A DNA stretch of 32,724 nucleotides from an uncultured Mediterranea sp. Lineage in GTDB: Bacteria; Bacteroidota; Bacteroidia; Bacteroidales; Bacteroidaceae. Location: assembly GCA_945836915.1 (NCBI GenBank), contig CAMAMO010000004.1:1-32724 (forward strand), read 5' to 3'. Under the pieces are notes generated by a model, which saw only the letters and a program-made list of their open reading frames with translations, was not told where the DNA came from and made no database searches. Both the position numbers and the translations under genes were made by a program. Positions 17,099 through 25,899 of this stretch are shown one piece after another. Each line of letters starts with the position of its first letter. Within the stretch, counting starts at the first letter, position 1.

Positions 17099-18010
17099 TT
17101 ATTTGAGGTAAAGTTGTTTGATAGCTTCGCCACTCAGGCAAATCTCTTCTAAGATACTTGCCAGTAGCGAGGCGTTGATTTTATTAAAATCCTCTTCGAT
17201 GGGGAGGATAAACACGCCACCCAGATCGACTGATGCGGGACTGCTCAGCAGTCGCTCATCCCCCTCTGCATAGTAACAATCTGGGCGATGTTTGATGCGG
17301 GGGAAGATGCAAACCGTCCACCCTGTGGAGGCGTCATACATGGCCAATACGTTCATCATGGGTTCTGTATCATCAGCTTTCATCGGTAGGCGATTGTAAA
17401 GGCGATCAAACAGGGTCACTCCATCGGCCAACACCTTTGTATGAATCACGAGTGTGGTGCGCGGCGCGTCATCCATCAGGGACAGCGTGGCCTCTCCCTG
17501 TTGATCCAGGAGGGTCATGCACTTCTGTTTCACCTGCTCTTCAATAGGCATGAAGCCCTTGTTGCCAGCCTGGAAATGGGCATGGTCAGGAGCCGATGCA
17601 CCACATTTAGGACCATTATAGAAGATGGTAAAATCGGGCAATTCGGCTGTCAACTCCATCATGGCCAGTATCCTCCCTTTTATCCGCTGGTCCACGTGGG
17701 CCGAATCGGGGATGGTGAGGTGGCGGGGGAAGATGGGGAAGGGGTTGACGAGGATGTCATAATGACCACCCCATGCGATACCTTCCTGAACCTCTGGGCG
17801 ATTTTGGGCACAGAGGAAACATTTGCGTTGGCTGATGGCTTTGGCATCCACTTTCGCTCCTGATGAGACGATACGTGCGGGGTTGAACTGTACCTTATAG
17901 AGGGTACCGTTCAGGTCAATCTCTTTCACCTTGACCTCTTTCAGGGCCTCATAGTTGTTGCGAGCGGTCTCCCAGCGCTCCAGTTGTGAGGTGATAAAAT
18001 GGTTTATCAT
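17099..18010 (-). CDS. DUF4922 protein, HIT-superfamily nucleotidyltransferase/phosphorylase-like
   Basis: 303 residues, cytoplasmic. It has a paired Cys motif KCFLCAQNR (Cys64, Cys67) like the zinc-binding CxxC of galactose-1-phosphate uridylyltransferase, then ILVNPFPIFPRHLTIP (86-101), and GASAPDHAHFQAG with His143-x-His145-x-Gln147. His-x-His-x-Gln is the active-site pattern of the GalT/Ap4A-phosphorylase/GDP-hexose-phosphorylase branch of HIT proteins, where the second His is the nucleotidylated base. A role in transferring or phosphorolysing a nucleotide-sugar or dinucleotide is inferred; the substrate is unknown. It sits in a tight block with a glycosyltransferase (29 bp) and the SpoIID-domain gene (7 bp), which suggests one cytoplasmic process. 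Confidence 0.75.
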   Translation of the reverse strand: MINHFITSQLERWETARNNYEALKEVKVKEIDLNGTLYKVQFNPARIVSSGAKVDAKAISQRKCFLCAQNRPEVQEGIAWGGHYDILVNPFPIFPRHLTIPDSAHVDQRIKGRILAMMELTAELPDFTIFYNGPKCGASAPDHAHFQAGNKGFMPIEEQVKQKCMTLLDQQGEATLSLMDDAPRTTLVIHTKVLADGVTLFDRLYNRLPMKADDTEPMMNVLAMYDASTGWTVCIFPRIKHRPDCYYAEGDERLLSSPASVDLGGVFILPIEEDFNKINASLLASILEEICLSGEAIKQLYLK

Positions 18011-18039
18011 GCGATTGCTGTATTAATACGGTCTATGAA

Positions 18040-19449
18040 TCAACCCTTTTTGTTCTGGGCAATACGTGCCTGCAACTCCCAGGTGCGAATGCGGTCCTTA
18101 TAGAGGTTGTGGGCATTCATTTTATTAATGTCGAGCGAAGCGTCGCTGTTGTCATCCCATCGGCGGCAGAGGTAAACCACGTCATACACACGGCCAATCT
18201 GGTACTTGCGGCTGAAGTTCAATCCTAAGGCATAGTCTTCACCGTAGCTTGTGTTAGGCACCTTCACCTCTCTCAGCACGGGTGTGTAGAAGGCACGCGG
18301 TGCACCCAGACCATTGATGCGCAGGGCGTTGTTTCGGCCATTCTCAGGCGTCCACTCCTTATGGTCAATGATACCCGGAGCAATCATGTTCATGTTGAAG
18401 TCGGTCATCATGTAGGTACCTACCACCATGGCGCAATTCTGCTCGTAGAAGGCGCGAACCATGGTAGTCAGCGTGTTCTCATCCTTATAGACGTCATCGC
18501 TGTCCAGCTGCACGGCAAACTTACCGCAAAGGGGGTGGTGAACACCCAGGTTCCAACAGCCACCGATGCCCAGGTCGTTGCGTTCAGGAATCAGGTGGAT
18601 GACGCGCTCATCCGCTTTGAATTCATCAATGGCCTCGGTCGTACCATCGGTGCTGTGATTATCGATGATGATAAGGTTGAATTTGAAGTCTGCCTTCTGG
18701 CTCAATACCGATTTGATGGCATCGCGGATGGTGCGGATGCGGTTGCGAACGGGGATAATGACCGAAGCCTCATAGGGGAAATCATCCTTTTCGAAAGCAA
18801 TCTTCTCGAACTTAGGCTCCAGATACCCTCCAATTTCCTTCAGATGTTCAGTGCAGGCTTTCTCCATTTCAATTTGGCGGTCGCGGTTCTTGGGATCCAC
18901 GTAGTCGAACATCTTCTCACCGCTCTTACGGGTATCCAGTTCAACCTCACTGTAGAGGAATTCGTTCATGTGTACCAGTTCGCACTTCTGGCTCAGCTTC
19001 AGACGCAGGTCATAAAGGCCAGCAAAGCGGTAATCGGCCTTCATGCGTTGAGCGGCCTCTTTCAGCTTCTCCGTGTTGAAGAGCAGTACTGAACCGAAAT
19101 CAAAATCGTCACGCAGAGAGCCCTTTTGGTAGTCGATGACTGGTGCGTTGATCTGCTTGCCCTCCTTGATTTGGTAATGGTCAGCGTAGATCATGCCCGC
19201 CTCCGTATCATCCATGATGCGAATCATGCGTTCCAAAGCAAACATGCCCAGCTGCAGCACCGTCTCCTTGGTATAAAGCAGGGTATAGGGCGATTGGCTC
19301 TTGGCGGCCATCTCCTTGATTGAGGCACTGCTGTAGGGGTTTTCTACGGTGTGAATCTCTGCTACAAGACCTGTAGCTTGTAAACCTTCCATGGTACGTT
19401 TTGCCAACTCGTCGGCTGCACATGCGATAAAGCAACTGATTTTCTTCAT
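18040..19449 (-). CDS. cytoplasmic family 2 glycosyltransferase with tandem GT-A-like domains
   Basis: 469 residues, no signal peptide or membrane segment. Residues about 228-440 are a canonical GT2 domain: VIIPVRNRIRTIRDAIKSVLSQ, IIIDNHSTDGT, LDSDDVY (metal-binding DxD, 316-318), GEDYALGL (catalytic-base region, 403-410) and RRWDDNSD. Residues about 1-210 look like a second, diverged GT-A fold (LLYTKETVLQLG, MIYADHYQ) without a clear DxD, perhaps structural or for acceptor binding. Donor and acceptor are unknown. The next two genes downstream encode the DUF4922 HIT-like and SpoIID-like proteins. A cytoplasmic sugar transferase inside a peptidoglycan-salvage unit is unexpected. Confidence 0.8.
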   Translation of the reverse strand: MKKISCFIACAADELAKRTMEGLQATGLVAEIHTVENPYSSASIKEMAAKSQSPYTLLYTKETVLQLGMFALERMIRIMDDTEAGMIYADHYQIKEGKQINAPVIDYQKGSLRDDFDFGSVLLFNTEKLKEAAQRMKADYRFAGLYDLRLKLSQKCELVHMNEFLYSEVELDTRKSGEKMFDYVDPKNRDRQIEMEKACTEHLKEIGGYLEPKFEKIAFEKDDFPYEASVIIPVRNRIRTIRDAIKSVLSQKADFKFNLIIIDNHSTDGTTEAIDEFKADERVIHLIPERNDLGIGGCWNLGVHHPLCGKFAVQLDSDDVYKDENTLTTMVRAFYEQNCAMVVGTYMMTDFNMNMIAPGIIDHKEWTPENGRNNALRINGLGAPRAFYTPVLREVKVPNTSYGEDYALGLNFSRKYQIGRVYDVVYLCRRWDDNSDASLDINKMNAHNLYKDRIRTWELQARIAQNKKG

Positions 19450-19468
19450 AATCTATTTTCTATTTTTG

Positions 19469-21349
19469 TTATTGTTTTTGAGACGTGATATGACCTATTT
19501 GACCATCGGTCGAGGTGAAGATGACCTCCCCTTTACCTACGGGGAGGAGGGTATTGATGAGGGAGTTTCCCACTTTATGTTTCCACACGAGAGCTCCTGT
19601 TTTGGCATCGAGTGCATAGAGTAGTCCCTCCTTGGTTCCACCATAGACTATACCGTCATATTCCTGAGGCATCGAGGGGGCATGTTCATAGCCGAAGCCC
19701 ACATCGGTTGCCCATATCTGGCGGGGATAGTCGCTCTGTGCATCGTAGCAGACTACGCTGTCGTTCATGGTCTTGGCGTAGATTCTTTTTTTATCTTGGC
19801 TGAAGCCCATGCTCTCACGCACTTTCGACTGGAAGGTACGGTAGATGGTAGTTCCTGTCTGGCGGTCGATGGCGGTGAGTGCACGTTGTGGATCGACGAT
19901 AAAGAGACGTTTCTTGTCACCGGCTGGCCATACGGTGGCAGGTGAGAAGTGCATACGGGTTAGTCCACCGTCCCATCTCCATAGTTCTCTGCCGTCTTGG
20001 CTATCCAGTGCATAGAGGGTGTTATCCCAAGCACCGAAGATGACCTGACCATGGTCCACAAAGGGGCGTGTTTCGATGTAACCTTTCACCTTATTATATC
20101 GCCAAACCAATTGACCGTCTTTGAGGCGGATAGCGCGCATGCAGCCGTCGCTGGCTCCCACATAGGCGATACCTTTAGCTATGGTGACCGCACCCAGAAC
20201 GGGAGCTTCTGCCTCTACTTTCCAGCGTATTCTGCCGGTAGCGGTCTCAAAACCATAGATGGCTCCGTCGGCGGATCCCACCACCACTACGCCTTCTGCG
20301 GTAGCGGGAGACCCTACGATGCGTTGACCTGTCTTAGCCTGCCACAACTGGGTGCCATCGCTCAAGCGGTAGGCCGTAAGTTGTCCCTCGTCATCAGCCA
20401 CATAGAGTTGCCTCTTGTCGGCAGCCGGAGCGCAGTAGATACCTACACCGCTTTGAATCAGCCAGCCGCTCTTCACTTGAGGGTATTGTTCATTCACACG
20501 GTAGTCGGGGTATTGATCAGCTTTGCTGTTCGCTTCATAGAGCGGTTGATGCAGGGCAAAAGCAGCCTTCCTGACGGCTACTTCACCAACGCGACGTTGA
20601 TAAACGTAAATAGAGTCTTGCCTCACTTCGAAGAGTCCGTAGCCACTCTTGTGCTCCTTGTCAGGCAGCGTGCTCCGTGTCAGAATGCCGGGGATGCCAT
20701 CGTAACGGAGATTCCGGAAACTGTGGTAGTGGCCACCGACAAAGAGACGCACATTGTAGTGGCGTACCGCATCGGTCACTTCGTAATAGTTATCCACATC
20801 GCCGGGCAAGATGGGGTAGTGAGTAAACAGAATAGTTGGATTCTGCCGTCCATGCTGCTCCATCCTTTCCTGCATCCAGCGGATATCCTGTGGTACCACA
20901 TGGCCCAAGGCCATACGCATCAACGGACCAGAGTTAAAGCCTAAAAAGAGGACCCCTTGGTGCGTGAACTCAATCCGTTCACCTCCAAACACGGCTGAAA
21001 AGGCGGTGCAGCCTGAGGCGCTCCATTTCGTTTCGTGATTACCCATGATGGTATAGCAAGGGGCTTTTATCAAGTCCAGCGTCGCCTTGACCCGTTGTAG
21101 AGAGGCCTTGTCACCCTCTTCTGACAAATCACCGGTGACGAGGACAAAATCTACGCTATCTTGGGTATTGATCTGTTCAATGCAGGCTTTCAACGCCTCT
21201 TCCGCCTGTCGGTTCGTGGCGCTGAAGTGCAGATCGCTCAGCTGCGCAAAGCGGAACGGCCCCGTTTGGGCCTCTACGCCCATAACGAGGCAGACGAGCC
21301 ATGTCATCAAGGTAAGCCGGCAAATCAGAGAATAGATAGTAGAATGCAT
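19469..21349 (-). CDS. secreted calcineurin-like phosphoesterase fused to a PQQ-like beta-propeller
   Basis: 626 residues with an N-terminal signal/anchor (about 5-27). Residues 33-280 are a metallophosphoesterase: Asp39-Leu-His41 (LSDLHFS), GDLSEEGD with Asp74, GNHE (103-106), THYPILPGD and GGHYHSF supply the two-metal ligands. Residues about 300-626 hold seven PQQ-like blades, each ending in patterns such as YALDSQDGRELWRWD or YALDAKTGALVWKHK. Probably periplasmic. The phosphoesterase could act on phosphosugars, lipid-linked or nucleotide substrates, and the propeller may be a binding or scaffold domain; neither is fixed by sequence. It lies between the amidase gene (32 bp) and the glycosyltransferase (19 bp). 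Confidence 0.82.
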   Translation of the reverse strand: MHSTIYSLICRLTLMTWLVCLVMGVEAQTGPFRFAQLSDLHFSATNRQAEEALKACIEQINTQDSVDFVLVTGDLSEEGDKASLQRVKATLDLIKAPCYTIMGNHETKWSASGCTAFSAVFGGERIEFTHQGVLFLGFNSGPLMRMALGHVVPQDIRWMQERMEQHGRQNPTILFTHYPILPGDVDNYYEVTDAVRHYNVRLFVGGHYHSFRNLRYDGIPGILTRSTLPDKEHKSGYGLFEVRQDSIYVYQRRVGEVAVRKAAFALHQPLYEANSKADQYPDYRVNEQYPQVKSGWLIQSGVGIYCAPAADKRQLYVADDEGQLTAYRLSDGTQLWQAKTGQRIVGSPATAEGVVVVGSADGAIYGFETATGRIRWKVEAEAPVLGAVTIAKGIAYVGASDGCMRAIRLKDGQLVWRYNKVKGYIETRPFVDHGQVIFGAWDNTLYALDSQDGRELWRWDGGLTRMHFSPATVWPAGDKKRLFIVDPQRALTAIDRQTGTTIYRTFQSKVRESMGFSQDKKRIYAKTMNDSVVCYDAQSDYPRQIWATDVGFGYEHAPSMPQEYDGIVYGGTKEGLLYALDAKTGALVWKHKVGNSLINTLLPVGKGEVIFTSTDGQIGHITSQKQ

Positions 21350-21381
21350 AATAGGGTGTAATGGATGAATGGTGAATCGTA

Positions 21382-24354
21382 TTAAGGTAGAAGGAATCTC
21401 ATCAGATGTGCCATCAACGTATTAATCTCCCTCTGAGAGGTGAGCGCCTCGATGGGGAAACCGAGGATGCAGGTGCGGTAGTCGTTACCTGTATAAGCCA
21501 CGGCAGCACTCAGTCCGTTTTCGCTGTACCGCATGATGGTCTTGGCCTCGGGTGAGGCCGGTTCAATCGCATCAGGACTCTCTACGACGTAGCTGAGGCT
21601 GTTGGGATGGTTGTAGAAAGCGAATTCCGCTTTTCCCTCGCCGTCCATAAACTCCAGGGCCTTGACCTTGCCTTCCGTAGCCGCTTGCCCTACACGCCAT
21701 TGATACTTCAGCACCTCGGTGGCAAAGCGCTTATCTTCGTCGTTACTTTGGGCTACATGGCTATCCCAGAGGTCACTGCCTACAAACGCACCGCTCACCA
21801 GCAGACGGCCTCCGCCGTGACAGTAGGCTGTCAGAGCTCTCTGCAATCCGGCTGAGAAGGTTTTGAACTCCAACGGAGAGACACCACCTCGGCCCATTTT
21901 GGTCTGGCACTGCTTACCCAATATCAGGTCGGCAGCAGGGTAATCATTCAGCTTGATTATCTCCTCTTCCACGGCCTCGTTGCTGCATGATACAAAGGAG
22001 TAACCAGCCTTCATCAGCGCCTTGCCATGGACGGCAGGGTAGTCAAAACTGTTACCGGCAATCACTTCAGTTTCATAGTTTCCGTAGCTGTCGCCAAAGC
22101 CAGAGGCGTCATCATCCATCCAAGGTACCACACGGCGAAACTCCTTCATGGAGCCGATGTAACTGATATCCTTCAGATAGGGTACACCGTGATCCACCTG
22201 GTCGAGGAAACCAGCCAGGTGGGCACCTGCTTCACCGGGAGCGGTGAAGTCGGCTGGCGCACTGATGCGGTCGAAGCCGTTGATTACAAGTACAGTTCCT
22301 TTGCTCTGAAGCGCTTTACCGGCCGAAAGGATTTCGGAGTCAAAGCTGCGGCCACCGGCGTTGACCGCTACCACCTTGTAGCTACATACCACGCCTGTAG
22401 GCAAGGTGGTGCGGAAACGGTTCTCCTTGACCACCACACCCTGATCAAAGGGCTGGTTGCCCATGCGGGTATAGACAATGTATTGTTCAGCTTTAGCCGT
22501 TGGCTCCAGCGGATCATCAACGGGTTGCCAGGTCAGTTCCACCTCATCGTCACCAATCTGACGAAGCGCCATGTGGTCCACAGCCAGCGGCTGTACCACG
22601 TAGGGCACACTCCGTTGTGAACTGATGAACTGCAGCATCCCCTTGTAGATGGCACGGCTCACCGTAAAGCGGAATCGGGGATCCAGGCCGTAGCGCATAT
22701 CGGCAAAGTTCTGGTGCGAGAGTAACTCCAGCAACATGGTAGGTACACGGGGCACGCGGGCTTCGAAATAGGATTGGTTCCACATACCTCTGCGGCTCCA
22801 CATGGGCTCGTAAAGGTTACGGATATCGTGAACGATGGCACTTTGGATCAGGTCTGTCAGATCTCGACTGAGGTAGCGCGAGGCTCCTCCTTCAAATACC
22901 CCATCGTATGAGGCGGTTTGGTAGATACCCAGCGTACCAATAATCGAGTCGTTGAGCGTCGTACCGGCATCGCTATGGAAGGCAAATGCCAAGTCAATGG
23001 GAATATGGAGACCCTCCTCGTCAGGGTTGACTGACGAACCGCCCGCCAGCCAGTTGACCCAGAGGCCGCGGCTCTTGTAGTCGTCGGTGTAGTCATTCTT
23101 GCCGTGGCTTTCTGAGTAAACCTTGTCAGGCGCGCCAGCCCACTGCAACCAGTAGCGAGCCGCTTCGCAGAAGCGGGGGTAACCGCTCACTTCACCTCGG
23201 GCGATGTTCCCCATGCCGCCACCAATCTTCACGGCATCAGCCGTTACGATTCGTCCAGCCTTGTTGCTCAGGTTCGACAGCGTAACGCCTCCTTGAGTAC
23301 CCTCTCCAAAAGGGAAAGTGCCCAGATAAATCCAGGTTCCTCCACCTATCTGTTGGTTCACCTTGAACGAGGTTTCTCCCCCTTGGTGATGAACCGTATA
23401 GAGTGCATCTTCACTGCTCTGTGGCAGTGAACGGTAAGCTACATAGACCGCATACTCGCCTGCTTGGGGTATGTTCGGAATCCACTTCGCTTCGCTGGCA
23501 GCGCCCTTCTTTATAGTCTCTATCTGGCGGAACGAACCCATTTGGAAGGGGTTCTCAAAATCCTTGTAGCAGCTCTGCTGGTGGGCGAAAGCTGTACCTT
23601 CACCTTGGCGCCAGCTTTTCACCCCTTGGCGTTCCATGTAGGTGGAATATTCATCCAGGGTGCCATCATTATCCACAATGACCTCCTGTTTCTGTATGTC
23701 CCGTTCGCGTGGCAACATCACGTTTGCTCCGGCATTCTCGAGCATCGGCACCAAGAAGGGGAGGACATAGCTTTGCGTATAGAGGTCCTCAACCGTCTGG
23801 AAGATGCGAGCCCGTTGCCACTCCCAGCGATTCAGCTTCTTCTCGTAGTACCAGCCATGGCTCTGCCAGAGGGCGATGTGGCGGCCATCCAAGCCTTTCG
23901 TTGCTCTCCACCTGGGATCAACGGGCGTAACCAGCGGCTTGCCACCTTGCGTAATCCAGGTTTTCACCTTTCTCTTCTTTCCCTTGGCTGGCTGGCGGAG
24001 AGCCAGCGGTATCTGTTCTTCAATCGCTCTGCCGTTGGTTATCAACGTCAGACGGCTATAGTCAGTGGGTACCAAAGCCTGCAAACGTTCATAAATTTCT
24101 GCTACATTGCCTTCGCGAAAGGGAATATATGAGCAGTTCATATTAGCAAAAAGCTTCAAAGTTTTACCTTCAGCAGCAACAGAGTCTATCTTGATTCGTC
24201 CGATAGAGACCTCGCGGGCGGCGATTTCGTCCAGTATTTGGCTCATCTGTTGGCGCACGTCGGTCGAAATCTCCTGAGCCTGCAGAGAGAGGCTGCCTGT
24301 AGCACACAGTGCCAGTGAGAGAAGGGAGAGGTGTTTTTTCTTCATGTCTTTCAT
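21382..24354 (-). CDS. secreted N-acetylmuramoyl-L-alanine amidase with inserted golvesin-type domain
   Basis: 990 residues, signal peptide ending near LSLQAQ (about 27). The amidase_3 zinc site is split across a long insertion: His166 (IALWQSHGW) and Glu217 (PRERD), then a golvesin C-terminal-like domain (about 260-378), then His460 (FAFHSDAG) and the catalytic-type Glu543 (MLLELLSHQNF). All four key residues are present. A fibronectin type III domain (about 583-680) and a C-terminal alpha/beta domain resembling a glutamine-amidotransferase or flavodoxin fold (680-990) follow. Homologues are often named xanthan lyase, but the motifs indicate cleavage of the MurNAc-L-Ala bond, which makes the peptide-free strands that NamZ needs. 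Probably periplasmic or surface. Met4 is an alternative start. Confidence 0.82.
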   Translation of the reverse strand: MKDMKKKHLSLLSLALCATGSLSLQAQEISTDVRQQMSQILDEIAAREVSIGRIKIDSVAAEGKTLKLFANMNCSYIPFREGNVAEIYERLQALVPTDYSRLTLITNGRAIEEQIPLALRQPAKGKKRKVKTWITQGGKPLVTPVDPRWRATKGLDGRHIALWQSHGWYYEKKLNRWEWQRARIFQTVEDLYTQSYVLPFLVPMLENAGANVMLPRERDIQKQEVIVDNDGTLDEYSTYMERQGVKSWRQGEGTAFAHQQSCYKDFENPFQMGSFRQIETIKKGAASEAKWIPNIPQAGEYAVYVAYRSLPQSSEDALYTVHHQGGETSFKVNQQIGGGTWIYLGTFPFGEGTQGGVTLSNLSNKAGRIVTADAVKIGGGMGNIARGEVSGYPRFCEAARYWLQWAGAPDKVYSESHGKNDYTDDYKSRGLWVNWLAGGSSVNPDEEGLHIPIDLAFAFHSDAGTTLNDSIIGTLGIYQTASYDGVFEGGASRYLSRDLTDLIQSAIVHDIRNLYEPMWSRRGMWNQSYFEARVPRVPTMLLELLSHQNFADMRYGLDPRFRFTVSRAIYKGMLQFISSQRSVPYVVQPLAVDHMALRQIGDDEVELTWQPVDDPLEPTAKAEQYIVYTRMGNQPFDQGVVVKENRFRTTLPTGVVCSYKVVAVNAGGRSFDSEILSAGKALQSKGTVLVINGFDRISAPADFTAPGEAGAHLAGFLDQVDHGVPYLKDISYIGSMKEFRRVVPWMDDDASGFGDSYGNYETEVIAGNSFDYPAVHGKALMKAGYSFVSCSNEAVEEEIIKLNDYPAADLILGKQCQTKMGRGGVSPLEFKTFSAGLQRALTAYCHGGGRLLVSGAFVGSDLWDSHVAQSNDEDKRFATEVLKYQWRVGQAATEGKVKALEFMDGEGKAEFAFYNHPNSLSYVVESPDAIEPASPEAKTIMRYSENGLSAAVAYTGNDYRTCILGFPIEALTSQREINTLMAHLMRFLLP

Positions 24355-24386
24355 TCTTGTTAATGGGTTACTTTCACACCTTCAGA

Positions 24387-25835
24387 CTATTTCTTAATCA
24401 GCAAACAGAGGCCTGCCGCCGTAATCAGTGCATTGATAATCAGCAGTTCAAAGCTAATCTGATAGCCGCCAAACCAAGCTTCGCTGTTGCTCTGTAGGAT
24501 ATAGCTTAACACTGGAGCCGCTACGGCGACAACCGGTACATAGGCATCGCGTACGGGGCGTTTGCAACCCATGCCGAAGATAAACAGACCCAAGATGGGG
24601 CCGTAGGTGTAGGCCGCTAAGCTATAGACCGCATTGATGGCACTGTCATCGTTGAGTTCGTAGAACACCACGATGGTAATCACCATGATGAGCGACATGA
24701 TGAAGTGGATCAACTTACGCGTCAAGGTCAGGTTCTTATCATCCTGTTTCTCGTTGGCGCGAAGAATGTCGATGGTAAACGAGGTGGTGAGGGCTGTCAA
24801 TGCCGAGCCCGCAGCCGAGTAGGCCGCTGCCACCAGTCCGACGATAAAGAGGATGCCGATGAAGAGGGGGAAACCGTCACTCCAGGCCACCTCGCCAAAG
24901 AGGGCGTCTCCTTTGATGCCGCTTATCTGAGGCATAAAGCGGTCAGCATACATGTAGAGTAGGGTACCGAGTACCAGGAAGAGTCCGATGACAAAGATTT
25001 GAATGGCGGCACTGACCACCATGTTCTTTTGTGACTCGCGGAAGTTTTTGCAACTTAGGGTTCGCTGCATCAGATCTTGATCCAAGCCAGTGCAGGCAAT
25101 AATCATAAAGATACCGGCAATAAACTGCTTCCAGAAGTAGCGCCCGTCGTTGGGGTCATCCAAGAAGAATATCTTGCTGGTAGGGTGGTCAGCCACGGCT
25201 GCGGGCAGGGTAGCGAGGCTCAGATCCAGATGGGATGCGATGAAGCCGATGCAGCAGATCACCGAAAGCACCAGGCAGAGCGTCTTGAGCGAGTCGGTCC
25301 AGATGAGCGACTTTACACCCCCTTGGAAGGAGTAGAGCCAGATGAGTGCCACGGTAATCACCACGTTGAGTGAGAAGGGGACCCCAAGCGGTTGGAACAC
25401 CAATGTCTGGAGAACTACGCAGACCACGAAGAACCTTACGGAAGCCCCCAGCATCTTCGAAACGAAGAAGAACCAGGCCCCTGTGCGGTACGAGGCCAGT
25501 CCGAAGCGCTTTTCCAGATAGCCGTAGATGCTGAGCAGATTCATTCGGTAGAACATTGGAATGAGTACCCACGCTACAATAATAGATCCCACAAAGAAAC
25601 CCAGGACCATCTGCATGTAGGCGTAGCCGCCTGTCAGTACCGCGCCAGGTACGGATATAAAGGTTACGCCCGATATGCTGGCGCCAATCATGGCAACAGT
25701 TGCCATATACCAGGGTGTTTTTCGGTTACCGGTGAAGAAACCGGCGTTGTCTGCTTTGCGGCCTGTAACCCATGAGATAATAAACAGCAGGGCGAAATAA
25801 CAGGCAATAGTGATAAGGATAGTCCAGGGAGTCAT
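24387..25835 (-). CDS. sodium:solute symporter (SSS family)
   Basis: 482 residues with about 13 hydrophobic segments. The first segments and GASISGVTFISVPGAVLTGGYAYMQ match SSS transporters, which couple uptake of sugars, sialic acid, amino acids or vitamins to Na+ entry. The substrate is not readable from sequence. Its place between namZ (64 bp) and the amidase gene (32 bp) points to a peptidoglycan breakdown product: MurNAc, a GlcNAc-containing sugar, or amino acids or short peptides from the stem. It would be the third importer of the unit beside MurT and AmpG. Confidence 0.85.
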   Translation of the reverse strand: MTPWTILITIACYFALLFIISWVTGRKADNAGFFTGNRKTPWYMATVAMIGASISGVTFISVPGAVLTGGYAYMQMVLGFFVGSIIVAWVLIPMFYRMNLLSIYGYLEKRFGLASYRTGAWFFFVSKMLGASVRFFVVCVVLQTLVFQPLGVPFSLNVVITVALIWLYSFQGGVKSLIWTDSLKTLCLVLSVICCIGFIASHLDLSLATLPAAVADHPTSKIFFLDDPNDGRYFWKQFIAGIFMIIACTGLDQDLMQRTLSCKNFRESQKNMVVSAAIQIFVIGLFLVLGTLLYMYADRFMPQISGIKGDALFGEVAWSDGFPLFIGILFIVGLVAAAYSAAGSALTALTTSFTIDILRANEKQDDKNLTLTRKLIHFIMSLIMVITIVVFYELNDDSAINAVYSLAAYTYGPILGLFIFGMGCKRPVRDAYVPVVAVAAPVLSYILQSNSEAWFGGYQISFELLIINALITAAGLCLLIKK

Positions 25836-25899
25836 TGTGATGCAAACAGATTAAAGTAATGAATGAAGCGTTTTTTCTTGGAGATTTGGGGTATAGAGA

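Noticed and set aside
18361-20944. Long plus-strand open frames (243 residues at 18361-19092, 315 residues at 19997-20944)
   Set aside because: They are exactly antisense to conserved coding sequence (glycosyltransferase, phosphoesterase-propeller), show no recognisable motifs and have no promoter or start context.
21382-24354. Xanthan lyase, a common database name for such proteins
   Set aside because: No polysaccharide-lyase motif is visible, while all four amidase zinc/catalytic residues are present.
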